A DNA stretch of 64,000 nt from an uncultured Agathobacter sp. (GCA_934307695.1 CAKRCS010000012.1:1-64000), one strand, 5' to 3'; shown: positions 46,198 through 55,708, numbered from the stretch's first letter. Numbers and translations are program-made. Notes: a model not told the origin generated them from the sequence alone.

Positions 46198-46948
46198 GTG
46201 CGCCTAGCGGCGCACGTTTCTAACGGGTTAAAGTCCCGAATCCGCTCGGTAGTGGGAAGGATATAGCCGAAAGCAAGGGTGTCTATCGTGAGATGGAATC
46301 TGAAGGAAGCTGGATGTGAGGAACATACTAACTCACAGGCAAATCTCTGGTCTGACGAACAGAAATCTCATAGGAGGTTATGCATGAGGGTAAGACTGCC
46401 ATTCACGTTGAAGCCCAATAACTACACGGAATCATGCATGATAAATGAGACAGATAGATGGAGAGGAAGAAACGTGTGGTACCTAGGGAGGTCTGTGTGA
46501 AGGAGTTATCTTCCCGTAAGCGATGTCAGTCAATCAAGCCGAGCCTTGAGAAAATCAAGGTGTATGCAAGAGGATGGCTTAACTACTATGGAATTGCAAG
46601 TATGAAGAACAACATAGATGATATCAATGGATGGCTCTATCACAGAATACGTATGTGTATATGGAAACAGTAGAAGAAACCGAGGACGAAATATAAAAAT
46701 CTAGTCAAGCTCGGAATCCCAGAACACTATGCGTCAACAATAGCAAACAGTCGCAGAAAGTATTGGTATATCAGCAATAACAAAGCTGTGATTTGGGCGC
46801 TGAATAAAGAAAGACTGATAAACAGTGGCTTTTATGATTTAGCCACAGCCTACCAGTCTGTGCACATCAACTATTGAAAGCGCCGTATACCGAACGGTAC
46901 GTACGGTGCTGTGAGAGGACGGCGGTTAATCACCGCCTCCTACTCGAT
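46198..46948 (+). mobile_element. degenerate group II intron (probably class C)
   Basis: The 5' end GTGCGCC matches the group II consensus and is followed by ribozyme-like sequence (AGTGGGAAGGATATAGCC, GAGGGTAAGACTGC, TTGAAGCCC). The 3' end has a domain V-like stretch (AAAGCGCCGTATACCGAACG, then GTACGTACGGTGCTGTGAG) and a domain VI-like hairpin (GGCGG/CCGCC) with TCCTACTCGAT. At 751 bp it has lost most of the internal reverse transcriptase ORF. It lies directly after a terminator hairpin, the usual target of class C introns. Confidence 0.85.
46458..46877 (+). pseudogene. remnant of group II intron reverse transcriptase/maturase
   Basis: Only the C-terminal maturase (GIIM) part remains: KIKVYARGWLNYYGIASMKN, then WLYHRIRMCIWKQ. 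A TAG at 46671-46673 replaces a position that is Trp in related proteins (IWKQWKKPRTK). The frame then continues KKPRTKYKNLVKLGIPEHYA...ERLINSGFYDL to 46877. The polymerase domain is deleted, so the intron cannot move on its own. Confidence 0.8.
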
Positions 46949-47040
46949 TAGGATTTGTTTTAGAAATACCAGTTATTGGAAATAATGCACAAAAATACGT
47001 GCGAAATTTTATTAAAGTATACAAAATGCTAATTGAGGGC

Positions 47041-47069
47041 TTGCGTTAAGTCTTGGCAAGGCATATACT
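47041..47069 (+). promoter_or_regulatory. promoter of the sugar ABC transporter operon
   Basis: TTGCGT (47041-47046) and TATACT (47064-47069) with a 17-nt spacer. The start would be near 47076, just before the palindromic operator. Confidence 0.6.
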
Positions 47070-47083
47070 GACGTTACTGGAAA

Positions 47084-47109
47084 CGTTACCGAGAACATTT
47101 TCGGTAACG
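47084..47109 (+). promoter_or_regulatory. LacI-type operator
   Basis: CGTTACCGA and TCGGTAACG form an inverted repeat with an 8-nt spacer. A further half-site-like ACGTTACTGG precedes it at 47071-47080. Bound repressor would sit across the transcription start. The LacI-family regulator encoded at the end of the operon is the obvious candidate. Confidence 0.65.
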
Positions 47110-47151
47110 CTACCAGAAATGGAGAAAGGTGATACTTAGAGGAGGACAAAA

Positions 47152-48429
47152 ATGAAAAAGAAATTAGTATCCGCATTATTAGTTACTTCCATGGCTGCTG
47201 CAATGCTTGCAGGTTGTGGAAAAGGAGGAGCAGAGGAGACCGGTTCGGTTTTCTATCTGAACTTCAAACCGGAAGCAGATGAGGCTTGGCAGGCACTTGC
47301 AAAGACTTACACAGAGCAGACGGGCGTTGAGGTTAAGGTTGTTACCGCGGCTGAAGGTACATACGAGGAGACACTTACCGCTGATATCGACAAGAAGGAT
47401 GCTCCGACTTTATTCCAGATTTCTGGAACATTAGGATATGAGTCATGGAAGGACTACTGCTTGGATCTTTCTGACTCAGATGTATACAAACAGCTTACTT
47501 CTGATGACTTTGCAATCAAGAATGACAATGGCGTATACGGAATTGCGTATGTGTATGAAGGATACGGAATCATCACGAACAAGGCTCTTCTTGCAGAGGC
47601 TGGATATTCCGTTGATGACATCAAGGATTTCAATAGCTTAAAGGCAGTTGCAGAGGACATCACTGCAAGAAGCGCAGACCTTGGATTCTCCGCATTTACT
47701 TCTGCCGGTCTTGACAGCTCTTCAAGCTGGAGATTCTCCGGACACTTGGCAAACCTCCCGCTCTTCTATGAGTTCGACGAGGATGGAATCACTTCCCAGC
47801 CGGCAACCATCAAGGGAACCTACCTTGACAACTTCAAGGCAATCTGGGATGTATATACACAGAACGCTACCTGCGCACCTTCTGAGTTGTCTGCAAAGAC
47901 AGGTGATGATGCAGTTGCAGAGTTCGTAAATGGTCAGGCAGTATTCTATCAGAACGGTACATGGGCATACGGTGATATTTCTTCTATCGGTGATGACAAC
48001 ATCGGATACCTTCCGATCTACATCGGCGTAAGAGACGAGAAGGAAGGCTTAAGCTGTGGTACAGAGAACTACTGGGCAGTAAACAGCCAGGCTTCTGAAG
48101 CAGATCAGAAGGCTACTCTTGATTTCCTTAACTGGATAGTAACCAGCGAAGAGGGAACCAGTGCACTTGCTGATGACATGGGATTTGTATCTCCATTCAA
48201 GAATGCTAAGAACGTATCCAATGTCCTTTGCAACATCATGAACCAGTATGTTGCTGACGGATGCTACAATGTATCATGGGCATTCAACTTCACACCAAAT
48301 ACTGAGAGCTGGAGAGCTCCGGTCGTTTCCGCACTTGCTGCATACTCTGCAGGAACCGGTGACTGGGATGCAGTTGTCAGCGCTTATGTTGACGGATGGG
48401 CTGAGCAGTATCAGCTTTCACAGCAGTAA
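47152..48429 (+). CDS. sugar ABC transporter substrate-binding lipoprotein
   Basis: 425 aa. Signal peptide with lipobox (MAAAMLAGCGKGG), then the family 1 extracellular solute-binding fold: FYLNFKPEADEAWQALAKTY near the N-terminus, APTLFQISG, GIAYVYEGYGIITNKALLAE, and GTENYWAVNSQASEADQKATLDFLNWI. It should capture a sugar or oligosaccharide outside the membrane and deliver it to the two permeases that follow. The ligand cannot be read. GAGGAGG precedes the ATG. Confidence 0.92.
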   Translation: MKKKLVSALLVTSMAAAMLAGCGKGGAEETGSVFYLNFKPEADEAWQALAKTYTEQTGVEVKVVTAAEGTYEETLTADIDKKDAPTLFQISGTLGYESWKDYCLDLSDSDVYKQLTSDDFAIKNDNGVYGIAYVYEGYGIITNKALLAEAGYSVDDIKDFNSLKAVAEDITARSADLGFSAFTSAGLDSSSSWRFSGHLANLPLFYEFDEDGITSQPATIKGTYLDNFKAIWDVYTQNATCAPSELSAKTGDDAVAEFVNGQAVFYQNGTWAYGDISSIGDDNIGYLPIYIGVRDEKEGLSCGTENYWAVNSQASEADQKATLDFLNWIVTSEEGTSALADDMGFVSPFKNAKNVSNVLCNIMNQYVADGCYNVSWAFNFTPNTESWRAPVVSALAAYSAGTGDWDAVVSAYVDGWAEQYQLSQQ

Positions 48430-48449
48430 TTTTTGTAAAAGCATCAGAC

Positions 48450-48482
48450 AGGGGAGCAGGTTTTGCCTTGCTCCCCTTTTTT
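48450..48482 (+). terminator. intercistronic intrinsic terminator
   Basis: AGGGGAGCA pairs with TGCTCCCCT and is followed by TTTTT. It lies between the binding-protein gene and the first permease, so it probably reduces permease expression relative to the binding protein. Confidence 0.85.
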
Positions 48483-48524
48483 AAAGAAGCATTTTCGGAT
48501 GCAGCAGGAATATAGGAGTTTGCC

Positions 48525-49430
48525 ATGAAGAAAAAGCAAAAAACCGTGAACAGTTCGGCAGTAAACTGCATACAGCGCAAGGCGATGAAAAAGTATGCCC
48601 CAATCTTTATTATCCCGACGTTTATTGCATTTTGTATCGGATTTGTATATCCGTTCCTTTGGGGAATCAAGTTATCATTTTTCAAGTTTAAGACAATCCG
48701 TTTTCAGGAGTTCATCGGATTACAGAACTACATAAACGCGCTGAAGGACGCATCGTATTTCCGCGCTTTCAAATTCACGGTGGCATACACGGTTGTCACG
48801 ATGATTCTGATCAATGTGATCGCGTTTGCAATCGCACTCGCACTCACAAGAAAAATCAAAGGCTCTACCATCTTCCGGACGATTTTTTTTATGCCGAACC
48901 TGATTGGCGGAATCGTTCTGGGCTATATTTGGAAAATAATCTTAAACGGAGTGATTCAGGCGTTTTGGAACTCATCCCTCGCGCTGAATGCAACGTTTGG
49001 GTTCTGGGGACTGGTCATTCTGATGTGCTGGCAGCAGATTGGATATATGATGATTATCTATATTGCCGGACTGCAGAATGTACCGACCGACTATATTGAA
49101 GCAGCGCAGATCGATGGCGCGACCAGCGGACAGATTCTGACACGCATCACGATTCCGTGCATCATGCCGACCATCACAATCTGTACGTTTTTAACCTTGA
49201 CCAATTCCTTCAAGCTGTTCGATCAGAACCTCGCACTTACCAACGGACTTCCGTATGAGGGAACGATCGGAACAACGCAGATGCTTGCACTTAACATTTA
49301 CAGCTCCTTCTATGAGAACCTCACCTCACTTGGTGTAGGCCAGGCGAAGGCAGTATTGTTCTTTATCATGGTAGGAATTATTTCCATGGTTCAGTTAGGA
49401 CTTACAAGAAGCAGGGAGGGGCAGGAATAA
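48525..49430 (+). CDS. sugar ABC transporter permease (MalF/UgpA type)
   Basis: 301 aa with six membrane segments. The cytoplasmic EAA loop that contacts the ATPase is EAAQIDGATSGQILTRITIPCIMPT. The opening segment (KYAPIFIIPTFIAFCIGFVYPFLWGIKLSFF) is typical of the family. It works as a heterodimer with the next gene, whose ATG overlaps its stop. No ATPase gene adjoins; a shared MsmK-type ATPase elsewhere is likely (inference). Confidence 0.9.
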   Translation: MKKKQKTVNSSAVNCIQRKAMKKYAPIFIIPTFIAFCIGFVYPFLWGIKLSFFKFKTIRFQEFIGLQNYINALKDASYFRAFKFTVAYTVVTMILINVIAFAIALALTRKIKGSTIFRTIFFMPNLIGGIVLGYIWKIILNGVIQAFWNSSLALNATFGFWGLVILMCWQQIGYMMIIYIAGLQNVPTDYIEAAQIDGATSGQILTRITIPCIMPTITICTFLTLTNSFKLFDQNLALTNGLPYEGTIGTTQMLALNIYSSFYENLTSLGVGQAKAVLFFIMVGIISMVQLGLTRSREGQE

Positions 49431-50284
49431 TGATAAACGGAAGTAAAAAAATGCAAAAAATCAATCGGGCATTGACCATTGGATTTACCATACTTGCGGT
49501 AATCTGGATCATGCCGATCATTACGGTTGTAATCAACTCCTTCAAGACAAGTACTGCGATCGCACTGGATCCATTTTCACTGCCAAACGCAGAAACATTC
49601 ATGAAATTTGGCAATTACATCAAGGGTATGACCTTCGGAAATTATCCGTTTTACCGTTCTGTCTTTTACAGTCTTGTTATTACGGTAATGTCCGTTGCCC
49701 TGATCCTGTTATGCACATCCATGTCAGCATGGTATGTCAGCAGAGTTGACAGCTGGTTCTGTAAGATAGTATACTATCTGTGCGTTTTTTCAATGGTTGT
49801 ACCATTCCAGATGGTCATGTTTACCCTGTCAAAGACCGCAGATACGCTTCGGCTGAACAATCCGTACACGATCTGCATCGTATATCTTGGATTCGGAGCA
49901 GGACTTGCAATCTTCATGTTCACAGGATTTGTAAAAGGCATACCGCTTGAGCTGGAGGAGGCTGCCCTGATCGATGGCTGCACACCATTGCAGATTTTCT
50001 TTAGGATCATACTTCCGATCATGAAGCCGACCTATATCTCTGTCGGAATACTTGAGGTCATGTGGGTGTGGAATGACTATCTTCTGCCGTATCTTGTACT
50101 GGATAAGACAGAGTATAAGACGATCCCGATCCATATCCAGTATCTGCAGGGAAGCTATGGCAAGGTCGATTACGGCGCAACGATGGCACTGATCGTTTTG
50201 TGCCTGATCCCGATCGTGGTCGTGTATGCATTAGGTCAGAAGTATATTATCAAGGGTGTACTTTCAGGTGCTGTAAAGGGCTAA
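49430..50284 (+). CDS. sugar ABC transporter permease (MalG/UgpE type)
   Basis: 284 aa with six membrane segments and the EAA loop EEAALIDGCTPLQIFFRIILPIMKPT. The sequence ends near YIIKGVLSGAVKG, the standard C-terminus of MalG-type permeases. It overlaps the first permease and lies 4 nt before the regulator gene, so permeases and regulator share a transcript. Confidence 0.92.
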   Translation: MINGSKKMQKINRALTIGFTILAVIWIMPIITVVINSFKTSTAIALDPFSLPNAETFMKFGNYIKGMTFGNYPFYRSVFYSLVITVMSVALILLCTSMSAWYVSRVDSWFCKIVYYLCVFSMVVPFQMVMFTLSKTADTLRLNNPYTICIVYLGFGAGLAIFMFTGFVKGIPLELEEAALIDGCTPLQIFFRIILPIMKPTYISVGILEVMWVWNDYLLPYLVLDKTEYKTIPIHIQYLQGSYGKVDYGATMALIVLCLIPIVVVYALGQKYIIKGVLSGAVKG

Positions 50285-50288
50285 ACAA

Positions 50289-51299
50289 ATGACAATAATC
50301 GACATTGCAAAAGAATCCGGATATTCCGTCAGCACGGTCTCGCGTGTATTGAACAACCGCAAAGATGTCAGTCCGGAAGCAAAACAAAGAATCCTCGCGA
50401 TCGTGGAAGCGTATGGCTTTGTGCCGAACAATAACGCGAAGCGGTTGAAGCAGACAACGACAAAAGCAATCCTTGTTGTGGTAAAAGGTACGCTGAATAT
50501 GCTGTTTGCCAATATCATCGAGTCTATTCAGAAGATGGTCGAGGATTCCGAGTATACAGTCGGTGTTCACTATCTGGATGAGGATGCCAATGAGGTAGAG
50601 GAGGCAATCCGGCTCTGCCGCGAGCGCAAGCCACTCGGTATTTTATTCCTTGGAGGTAATCCAGATTATTTTAAAGCAGAGTTTGGAAATATAACAATCC
50701 CATGTGTTCTTGTCACAACGCAGGGGGAAAAGCTGTCCTTCGACAATCTTTCGTCAGTAGCAACGGATGATATTACGGCGGCGGAGCAGGCGGTGGATTA
50801 TCTGGTCGACAACGGGCATAGGAATATAGCGGTTCTCGGCGGCGATCTGCAAAGCTCGGATGTCAGCAGACAGCGTTTCCAAGGCTATCACAACAGCTTT
50901 TTGAAGCACGGGCTTACGCCGGATACAAAGCGGTACTACGAAAAAGCCCGGTTCTCTTACGATAGCGCTTATCAGGCAATGACAAGACTGCTTGACAAGC
51001 AGATCCCGATCACGGCAGTATTTGCAATGAGTGATGTGATGGCGGTCGGCGCGATCCGCGCAATCTGTGACCGCGGGCTGCGTGTACCGGACGACATTTC
51101 CATGATCGGATTTGACGGAACGATGCTTGCGGATTATTACAATCCGAAGATCGTGACGATACGGCAGCGGTATGAGGAGATCGCATCGCGCAGCGTGGAG
51201 ATACTGCTCCGGATGATCGATTTGAACACACCGGCGGCACATGAACTGATCCCGTTTGAGCTACAGAACACGGAGAGCGTCAGAAAAATTTCAGAATAG
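50289..51299 (+). CDS. LacI family transcriptional regulator
   Basis: 336 aa. The N-terminal helix-turn-helix MTIIDIAKESGYSVSTVSRV and hinge (GFVPNNNAKRLKQ) are classical LacI. The rest is a periplasmic-binding-protein-like sensor: QSSDVSRQRFQGYHN, FAMSDVMAVGAIRAI, DDISMIGFDGTMLADYYNPKI. It likely represses this operon through the palindrome at 47084-47109 and releases on binding the transported sugar or a derivative. Confidence 0.93.
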   Translation: MTIIDIAKESGYSVSTVSRVLNNRKDVSPEAKQRILAIVEAYGFVPNNNAKRLKQTTTKAILVVVKGTLNMLFANIIESIQKMVEDSEYTVGVHYLDEDANEVEEAIRLCRERKPLGILFLGGNPDYFKAEFGNITIPCVLVTTQGEKLSFDNLSSVATDDITAAEQAVDYLVDNGHRNIAVLGGDLQSSDVSRQRFQGYHNSFLKHGLTPDTKRYYEKARFSYDSAYQAMTRLLDKQIPITAVFAMSDVMAVGAIRAICDRGLRVPDDISMIGFDGTMLADYYNPKIVTIRQRYEEIASRSVEILLRMIDLNTPAAHELIPFELQNTESVRKISE

Positions 51300-51312
51300 A
51301 AAATCATTAAAT

Positions 51313-51344
51313 CCGCAGCAGGCATTCGGTCTGCTGCGTTTTTT
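51313..51344 (+). terminator. intrinsic terminator of the ABC transporter operon
   Basis: CGCAGCAG pairs with CTGCTGCG and is followed by TTTTTT, 15 nt past the regulator stop. Confidence 0.88.
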
Positions 51345-51461
51345 CTTTGAAGAAACGCTCTTTGTTCTTGTAAGTTATGTCGGCTGCTTCTATAATTTAA
51401 TTGATAGAATGTATGAGGGGACAGATGATGCTGCAACGATCTCATCTGCAAGGAAATTACA

Positions 51462-52769
51462 ATGAAGATAAAAATATGTGAGAAAACGTATGAAGAAGTG
51501 ATGGCAATTCCTGCATTTCCGCACACGAAGCCGGTAAAGCAGGCACTGTTTTTCCGGTGGCTGATGAAAGCACTGTCAGCGGCGGAGTTAAAAAAGGTCA
51601 ACTTTTCCTGCGAGAAAAGCAAAATGGAGAGCGTAAGAGCCGAAGAACCGTGTCTGTATCTGATGAACCATTCCAGCTTTATCGACCTTAAGATTGCGAC
51701 AACACTGATCTATCCGAAGCCGTTCCACATCATCTGCACGTCGGATGGCTTTGTCGGCAAAAAATGGCTGATGACACATCTTGGATGCATTCCAACCCGC
51801 AAATTTACAATGGATGTTAATATGGTGCGCGATATGGTATTTACATTGCAGAAGCTGCGAAGCTCCATATTGATGTACCCGGAGGCAAGTTACAGCTTTG
51901 ACGGAACAGCGACACCGCTGCCGGACAGCATTGGAAAATGTATCAAGATGATGCATGTGCCGGTGGTGATGATCAAGACCAAAGGCGCATTCCACAGAGA
52001 TCCGTTGTACAACGGACTCCAGATCCGGGATGTCAACGTGTCCGCAAGAATGGAGTGCGTGCTGACAAAAGAGCAGATCGATTCCATGACGGCAGCGGAG
52101 ATCAATGCCTGCATAAGAGAGCAATTTTCGTTTGACCAGTTCCGCTGGCAGCAGGATAACCAGATTACGGTCGCGGAGGATTTTCGCGCAGATAAGCTCA
52201 ACCGCGTGCTTTACAAATGCCCAGCATGTAAGGCGGAAGGACACATGGAGGGAAAAGGCGTGCTGCTTACCTGCAAAAAGTGCGGCAAATATTATAAGCT
52301 GACGGAGCAGGGATATTTGAAGGCATTTGACGGTAACACAGAATTTGCACATATCCCGGAATGGTACAGATGGCAGCGGGCGAGCGTAAGAAAGGAACTG
52401 GAAGCTGGTACATATTTGATGGAGCTTCCGGTTGAGATCTACATGATGGTGGACTACAAAGCAATCTATCATGTCGGAACCGGCAATCTGACGCACACAA
52501 AGAATGGATTTGACCTGAAAGGCTGCGACGGAAAGCTTAACTACCATCAGACACCGGAATCCTCGTATAGCCTGTACTCGGATTTTTACTGGTATGAGCT
52601 TGGCGATATGATCTGTATCGGAGACCACAGAGCGTTGTACTATTGCTTCCCTAAGACGGAGGGCGACATCGTTGCGAAGGCACGGCTCGCAGCGGAAGAG
52701 CTTTACAAGCTGAAGAAAGAAGAGAAGGCTGCAAAAACGCATGCGGAAGTGGTGAAGGAGTACGCATAG
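51462..52769 (+). CDS. PlsC-like acyltransferase with zinc ribbon
   Basis: 435 aa. The acyltransferase motif NHSSFID (NHx4D) is at about residue 68, followed by GCIPTRKF and MYPEASYSFDG, all typical of 1-acylglycerol-3-phosphate acyltransferases. Around residue 250 a zinc ribbon (CPACKAEG...CKKCGKYY) begins a C-terminal domain of about 170 aa not found in plain PlsC. The acceptor lipid is unknown. The ATG is preceded by AAGGAA. Confidence 0.82.
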   Translation: MKIKICEKTYEEVMAIPAFPHTKPVKQALFFRWLMKALSAAELKKVNFSCEKSKMESVRAEEPCLYLMNHSSFIDLKIATTLIYPKPFHIICTSDGFVGKKWLMTHLGCIPTRKFTMDVNMVRDMVFTLQKLRSSILMYPEASYSFDGTATPLPDSIGKCIKMMHVPVVMIKTKGAFHRDPLYNGLQIRDVNVSARMECVLTKEQIDSMTAAEINACIREQFSFDQFRWQQDNQITVAEDFRADKLNRVLYKCPACKAEGHMEGKGVLLTCKKCGKYYKLTEQGYLKAFDGNTEFAHIPEWYRWQRASVRKELEAGTYLMELPVEIYMMVDYKAIYHVGTGNLTHTKNGFDLKGCDGKLNYHQTPESSYSLYSDFYWYELGDMICIGDHRALYYCFPKTEGDIVAKARLAAEELYKLKKEEKAAKTHAEVVKEYA

Positions 52770-52806
52770 GTAGGAATAAAAATCATAGCGGATGATACAG
52801 AATGAT

Positions 52807-52847
52807 AAAACCCCCGTAACTGGTCAAAACCGGTCGCGGGGGTTTTT
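52807..52847 (+). terminator. intrinsic terminator of the acyltransferase gene
   Basis: AACCCCCG and CGGGGGTT enclose an inner ACTGGT/ACCGGT stem, followed by TTTTT. Confidence 0.85.
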
Positions 52848-52855
52848 ACATTATA

Positions 52856-52978
52856 GCGTCTGCCGAACTCTTTCAGAATCCAAGTCTTACCCACCTGACG
52901 TACGCCCTTTAAGATTAACGGCTTGCGGTAGGGAGAATTCTTCCAAGCCAGCAATTCTTTTAAGATAAATCGTTCCAT
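52856..52978 (-). pseudogene. 5' fragment of an AAA ATPase (DUF4143-type)
   Basis: On the minus strand the ATG at 52978, preceded by GAGGAG, starts MERFILKELLAWKNSPYRKP, then LILKGVRQVGKTWILKEFGRRY. GVRQVGKTW is a Walker A motif. Full proteins run about 400 aa; here homology stops after about 41 codons at the acyltransferase terminator. It is a relic and cannot be functional. Confidence 0.7.
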
Positions 52979-53246
52979 AAAATCACTCCTCACATTTTTA
53001 TTGGAGTTTTGTGCTCAATAATCACACTTTTATGTGAGATAGTGTCTGGATAGAATAGCTGCCAGTTTGACAGCTGCATCATAAGGGATAGGATGCTTTC
53101 CGTTTTCATACACAGATAACGGAAACTACCGACAAATCTCCCATTGCACCAACGCCCAACTCTCGATATAATGAGGTATCCGGTAACAAAGAGGAACACT
53201 AATAATATATCGCAAAAATAATAACCGGAGAAATGAGCAGGGCAAT

Positions 53247-54560
53247 ATGAAGAATAACGAACAGAGCAATAAACAGAATAGTAAACCAGCCAATAAGCGC
53301 AAGTGGCTTGGAATATGTGCAGCAGTCGTTGTGATGATAGGGATTGCAGCAGGGGCAGCCATTTATCTGTATCCGACGAACCCGGCGGGAAATGCCACAA
53401 AACAGCCGAACACCGAAAATCAGACATCAGAAGCCACGACACAACTATCGGAAGCAGCGAACCAAACATCAAACAACACAACCCGGCAGCCGGAAACTGC
53501 AGAACCGGAGCCGGGAACCCAGCTATCAGATGCAGAAGCCGAAACGCAGCAAGATCTCGTCACTCAACAACCGGAGACCGAGACGCAGGAGCCGGAGATC
53601 GTCGAGATCACGATCAGCGCGGTAGGCGATCTGACCTTTGGAAGAAACCAGAAGGCTTCGTATTCCGGCTCGTTTGACGAATACTATGATGACTATGGCG
53701 TAGACTACTTCCTGCAGAACGTGGTGGATGTGTTTGCCGCGGACGATTGCACGATCGGAAATCTGGAGGGCGTGTTGACGGAATCCACCGATATAAGAGT
53801 GAGCAAGGAGTGGAACCACAAGGGACGCCCGGAGTATGTGGATATTCTGACGCGGGGCTCCATCGAGGTAGTGAGTCTTGGCAACAACCACATCATGGAC
53901 TACAACGAGGAGGGCGTAAAGGACACCATCGATACGCTTGAAAATGCCGGGGTTACTTATGCGATCAGCGGCGTGTGGGGCGACAAGTATGGTATGTACG
54001 AGACGGAAAAAGGCATCAAGATCGGCTTCGTGTCTGTAAACGAGTATTACGAGGGCAATGCGGTATACACGTTCCTCGAAGATGGATTGAAACAGCTTCG
54101 GGAGCAGGGCGCAGACCTTGTGTTTGCGCTGGTACACTGGGGCGGCGACAAGACACACATCATCGAGGATGACCAATACACGATGGGAAGATGGTGCGTT
54201 GACCAAGGGTATGATCTGGTGCTCGGCTGTCATCCACACGTTCTTCAGGGAATCGAGTGCTACAACGGCAAGTATATTGTATACAGCATGGGTAACTTCT
54301 GCTACGGCGGCAGCAAAAACCCAAAGGAAAAGGATTCCATGATCTTCCAGCAGACCTTCACGTTCGTGGATGGCGTATTGCAGGAAAACACGACCGATAT
54401 CCGGGCAATCCCGTGCCGCCTATCCGGGAAAAATTCAAAGAATGATTACAGTCCGGTGATCCTTGAGGGGGACGAGGCGGCGGAGACGATCCAAAATCTT
54501 AATTCCTATTCGGAGGAGTTTGGGATCGCGTTTGATAACGAGGGGTATTTAAAACAATGA
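53247..54560 (+). CDS. CapA-family membrane-anchored metallophosphatase-like protein
   Basis: 437 aa. A basic cytoplasmic start, one membrane anchor (about 21-42), then a Thr/Gln/Glu-rich linker to about residue 118. The CapA/PGA_cap domain follows: ITISAVGDLTFGRN, CTIGNLEGVLT, VVSLGNNHIMDY, FALVHWG, GCHPHVLQGIE, YSMGNFCYG. These carry the His/Asp/Asn metal ligands of the calcineurin-like fold. CapA homologues act in poly-gamma-glutamate synthesis elsewhere, but no capB or capC is nearby, so the role is uncertain. A weak AGGGCAA site precedes the ATG. Confidence 0.85.
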   Translation: MKNNEQSNKQNSKPANKRKWLGICAAVVVMIGIAAGAAIYLYPTNPAGNATKQPNTENQTSEATTQLSEAANQTSNNTTRQPETAEPEPGTQLSDAEAETQQDLVTQQPETETQEPEIVEITISAVGDLTFGRNQKASYSGSFDEYYDDYGVDYFLQNVVDVFAADDCTIGNLEGVLTESTDIRVSKEWNHKGRPEYVDILTRGSIEVVSLGNNHIMDYNEEGVKDTIDTLENAGVTYAISGVWGDKYGMYETEKGIKIGFVSVNEYYEGNAVYTFLEDGLKQLREQGADLVFALVHWGGDKTHIIEDDQYTMGRWCVDQGYDLVLGCHPHVLQGIECYNGKYIVYSMGNFCYGGSKNPKEKDSMIFQQTFTFVDGVLQENTTDIRAIPCRLSGKNSKNDYSPVILEGDEAAETIQNLNSYSEEFGIAFDNEGYLKQ

Positions 54561-54669
54561 TGGAACGTAAATCAGAATGCTCCGTCAAGCAGAACGAAGA
54601 GGAATAACAAAACGGACGTTTCTCAGCAGGAACATCGGAACGCTTTTCGAGAAACAGACCAAGATATGG

Positions 54670-54697
54670 TTGAAAAATCGGCGGATTTTCCTATAAT
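54670..54697 (+). promoter_or_regulatory. promoter of the DHH gene and trpS
   Basis: TTGAAA (54670-54675) and TATAAT (54692-54697) with a 16-nt spacer, about 45 nt before the start codon. The preceding gap also has a GTTTCTC/GAGAAAC inverted repeat at about 54617-54656. Confidence 0.65.
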
Positions 54698-54748
54698 GGA
54701 TATATAGACCATTTTAAAAATGGATCGGGAAGTACGGAGGAGAAAGAC

Positions 54749-55669
54749 ATGAGATTGATTACTCGCTCGGATTTTGACGGGCTTGCATGTGGGGCGCTTT
54801 TATTGGAAGCAGGGATTGTTGACAGCTGGAAGTTTGCACATCCGAAGGATCTGCAGGACGGACTGGTAGAGGTAAATGAGAATGACTGTCTGGCAAATGT
54901 TCCCTATGTGGAGGGCTGCGGGCTCTGGTTCGACCATCATTCCAGTGAACATGAGCGTCTGGCACTTGCGGGAAAATACAAAGGAGAAAGCCGCGTAACG
55001 CCATCCTGTGCGAGAATCATTTATGAATATTACGGTGGAAAAGAGCGTTTCCCACAGTTTGATGATCTGATGGAGGCAGTTGACAAGGTAGATTCCGGCA
55101 ACCTTACGATCGATGAGGTGCTTCATCCGACCGGATGGATCTTAGTCGGATATCTGATGGACCCAAGAACCGGACTTGGACGCTGGCGCAATTTTACCAT
55201 TTCCAATTATCAGCTTATGGAGAAGCTGCTTGTTGCGTGCCGTGAGATGACGACCGAAGAGATCCTTGCGATGCCGGATATTCAGGAACGTATCGAGGTT
55301 TACAACGAGCAGACAGAGAAGTTTAAGGAGATGGTGACCAAGTACACCAGAACAGAGGGCAACGTGATCATCACAGACCTTCGCGGTGTAGATCCGATCT
55401 ATACCTGCAACCGTTTCATGATTTACAGCATGTATCCGGAGCAGAATATCTCTGCGTGGATCGTAAGCGGAAGAGGCGGCAAGGGCTGCTCGGCAGCAGT
55501 TGGATACAGCATTTTGAACCGTACCTCCGATGTCAATGTCGGAAGCCTTATGCTTAAGTACAACGGCGGCGGACACAAGGCAGTTGGTACATGCCAGTTC
55601 ACAGATGAGAATATGGAAACAGAATTGCCGAAGATGCTGGCAGAACTGTGCACCATGAGCAACTCATAG
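54749..55669 (+). CDS. DHH family phosphoesterase
   Basis: 306 aa. Metal-binding motifs run in order: SDFDGLACGALL (first Asp pair), LWFDHHSSEHERL (DHH), and the C-terminal GGGHKAVGTCQF of DHHA1. It resembles exopolyphosphatase-like or oligonucleotide phosphodiesterases. The substrate is not decided. It lies 39 nt before trpS on the same strand. GGAGG precedes the ATG. Confidence 0.85.
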   Translation: MRLITRSDFDGLACGALLLEAGIVDSWKFAHPKDLQDGLVEVNENDCLANVPYVEGCGLWFDHHSSEHERLALAGKYKGESRVTPSCARIIYEYYGGKERFPQFDDLMEAVDKVDSGNLTIDEVLHPTGWILVGYLMDPRTGLGRWRNFTISNYQLMEKLLVACREMTTEEILAMPDIQERIEVYNEQTEKFKEMVTKYTRTEGNVIITDLRGVDPIYTCNRFMIYSMYPEQNISAWIVSGRGGKGCSAAVGYSILNRTSDVNVGSLMLKYNGGGHKAVGTCQFTDENMETELPKMLAELCTMSNS

Positions 55670-55708
55670 TTTTTATGTATAGACAGGCTTTAGGGAGGCA
55701 ATAATAAA

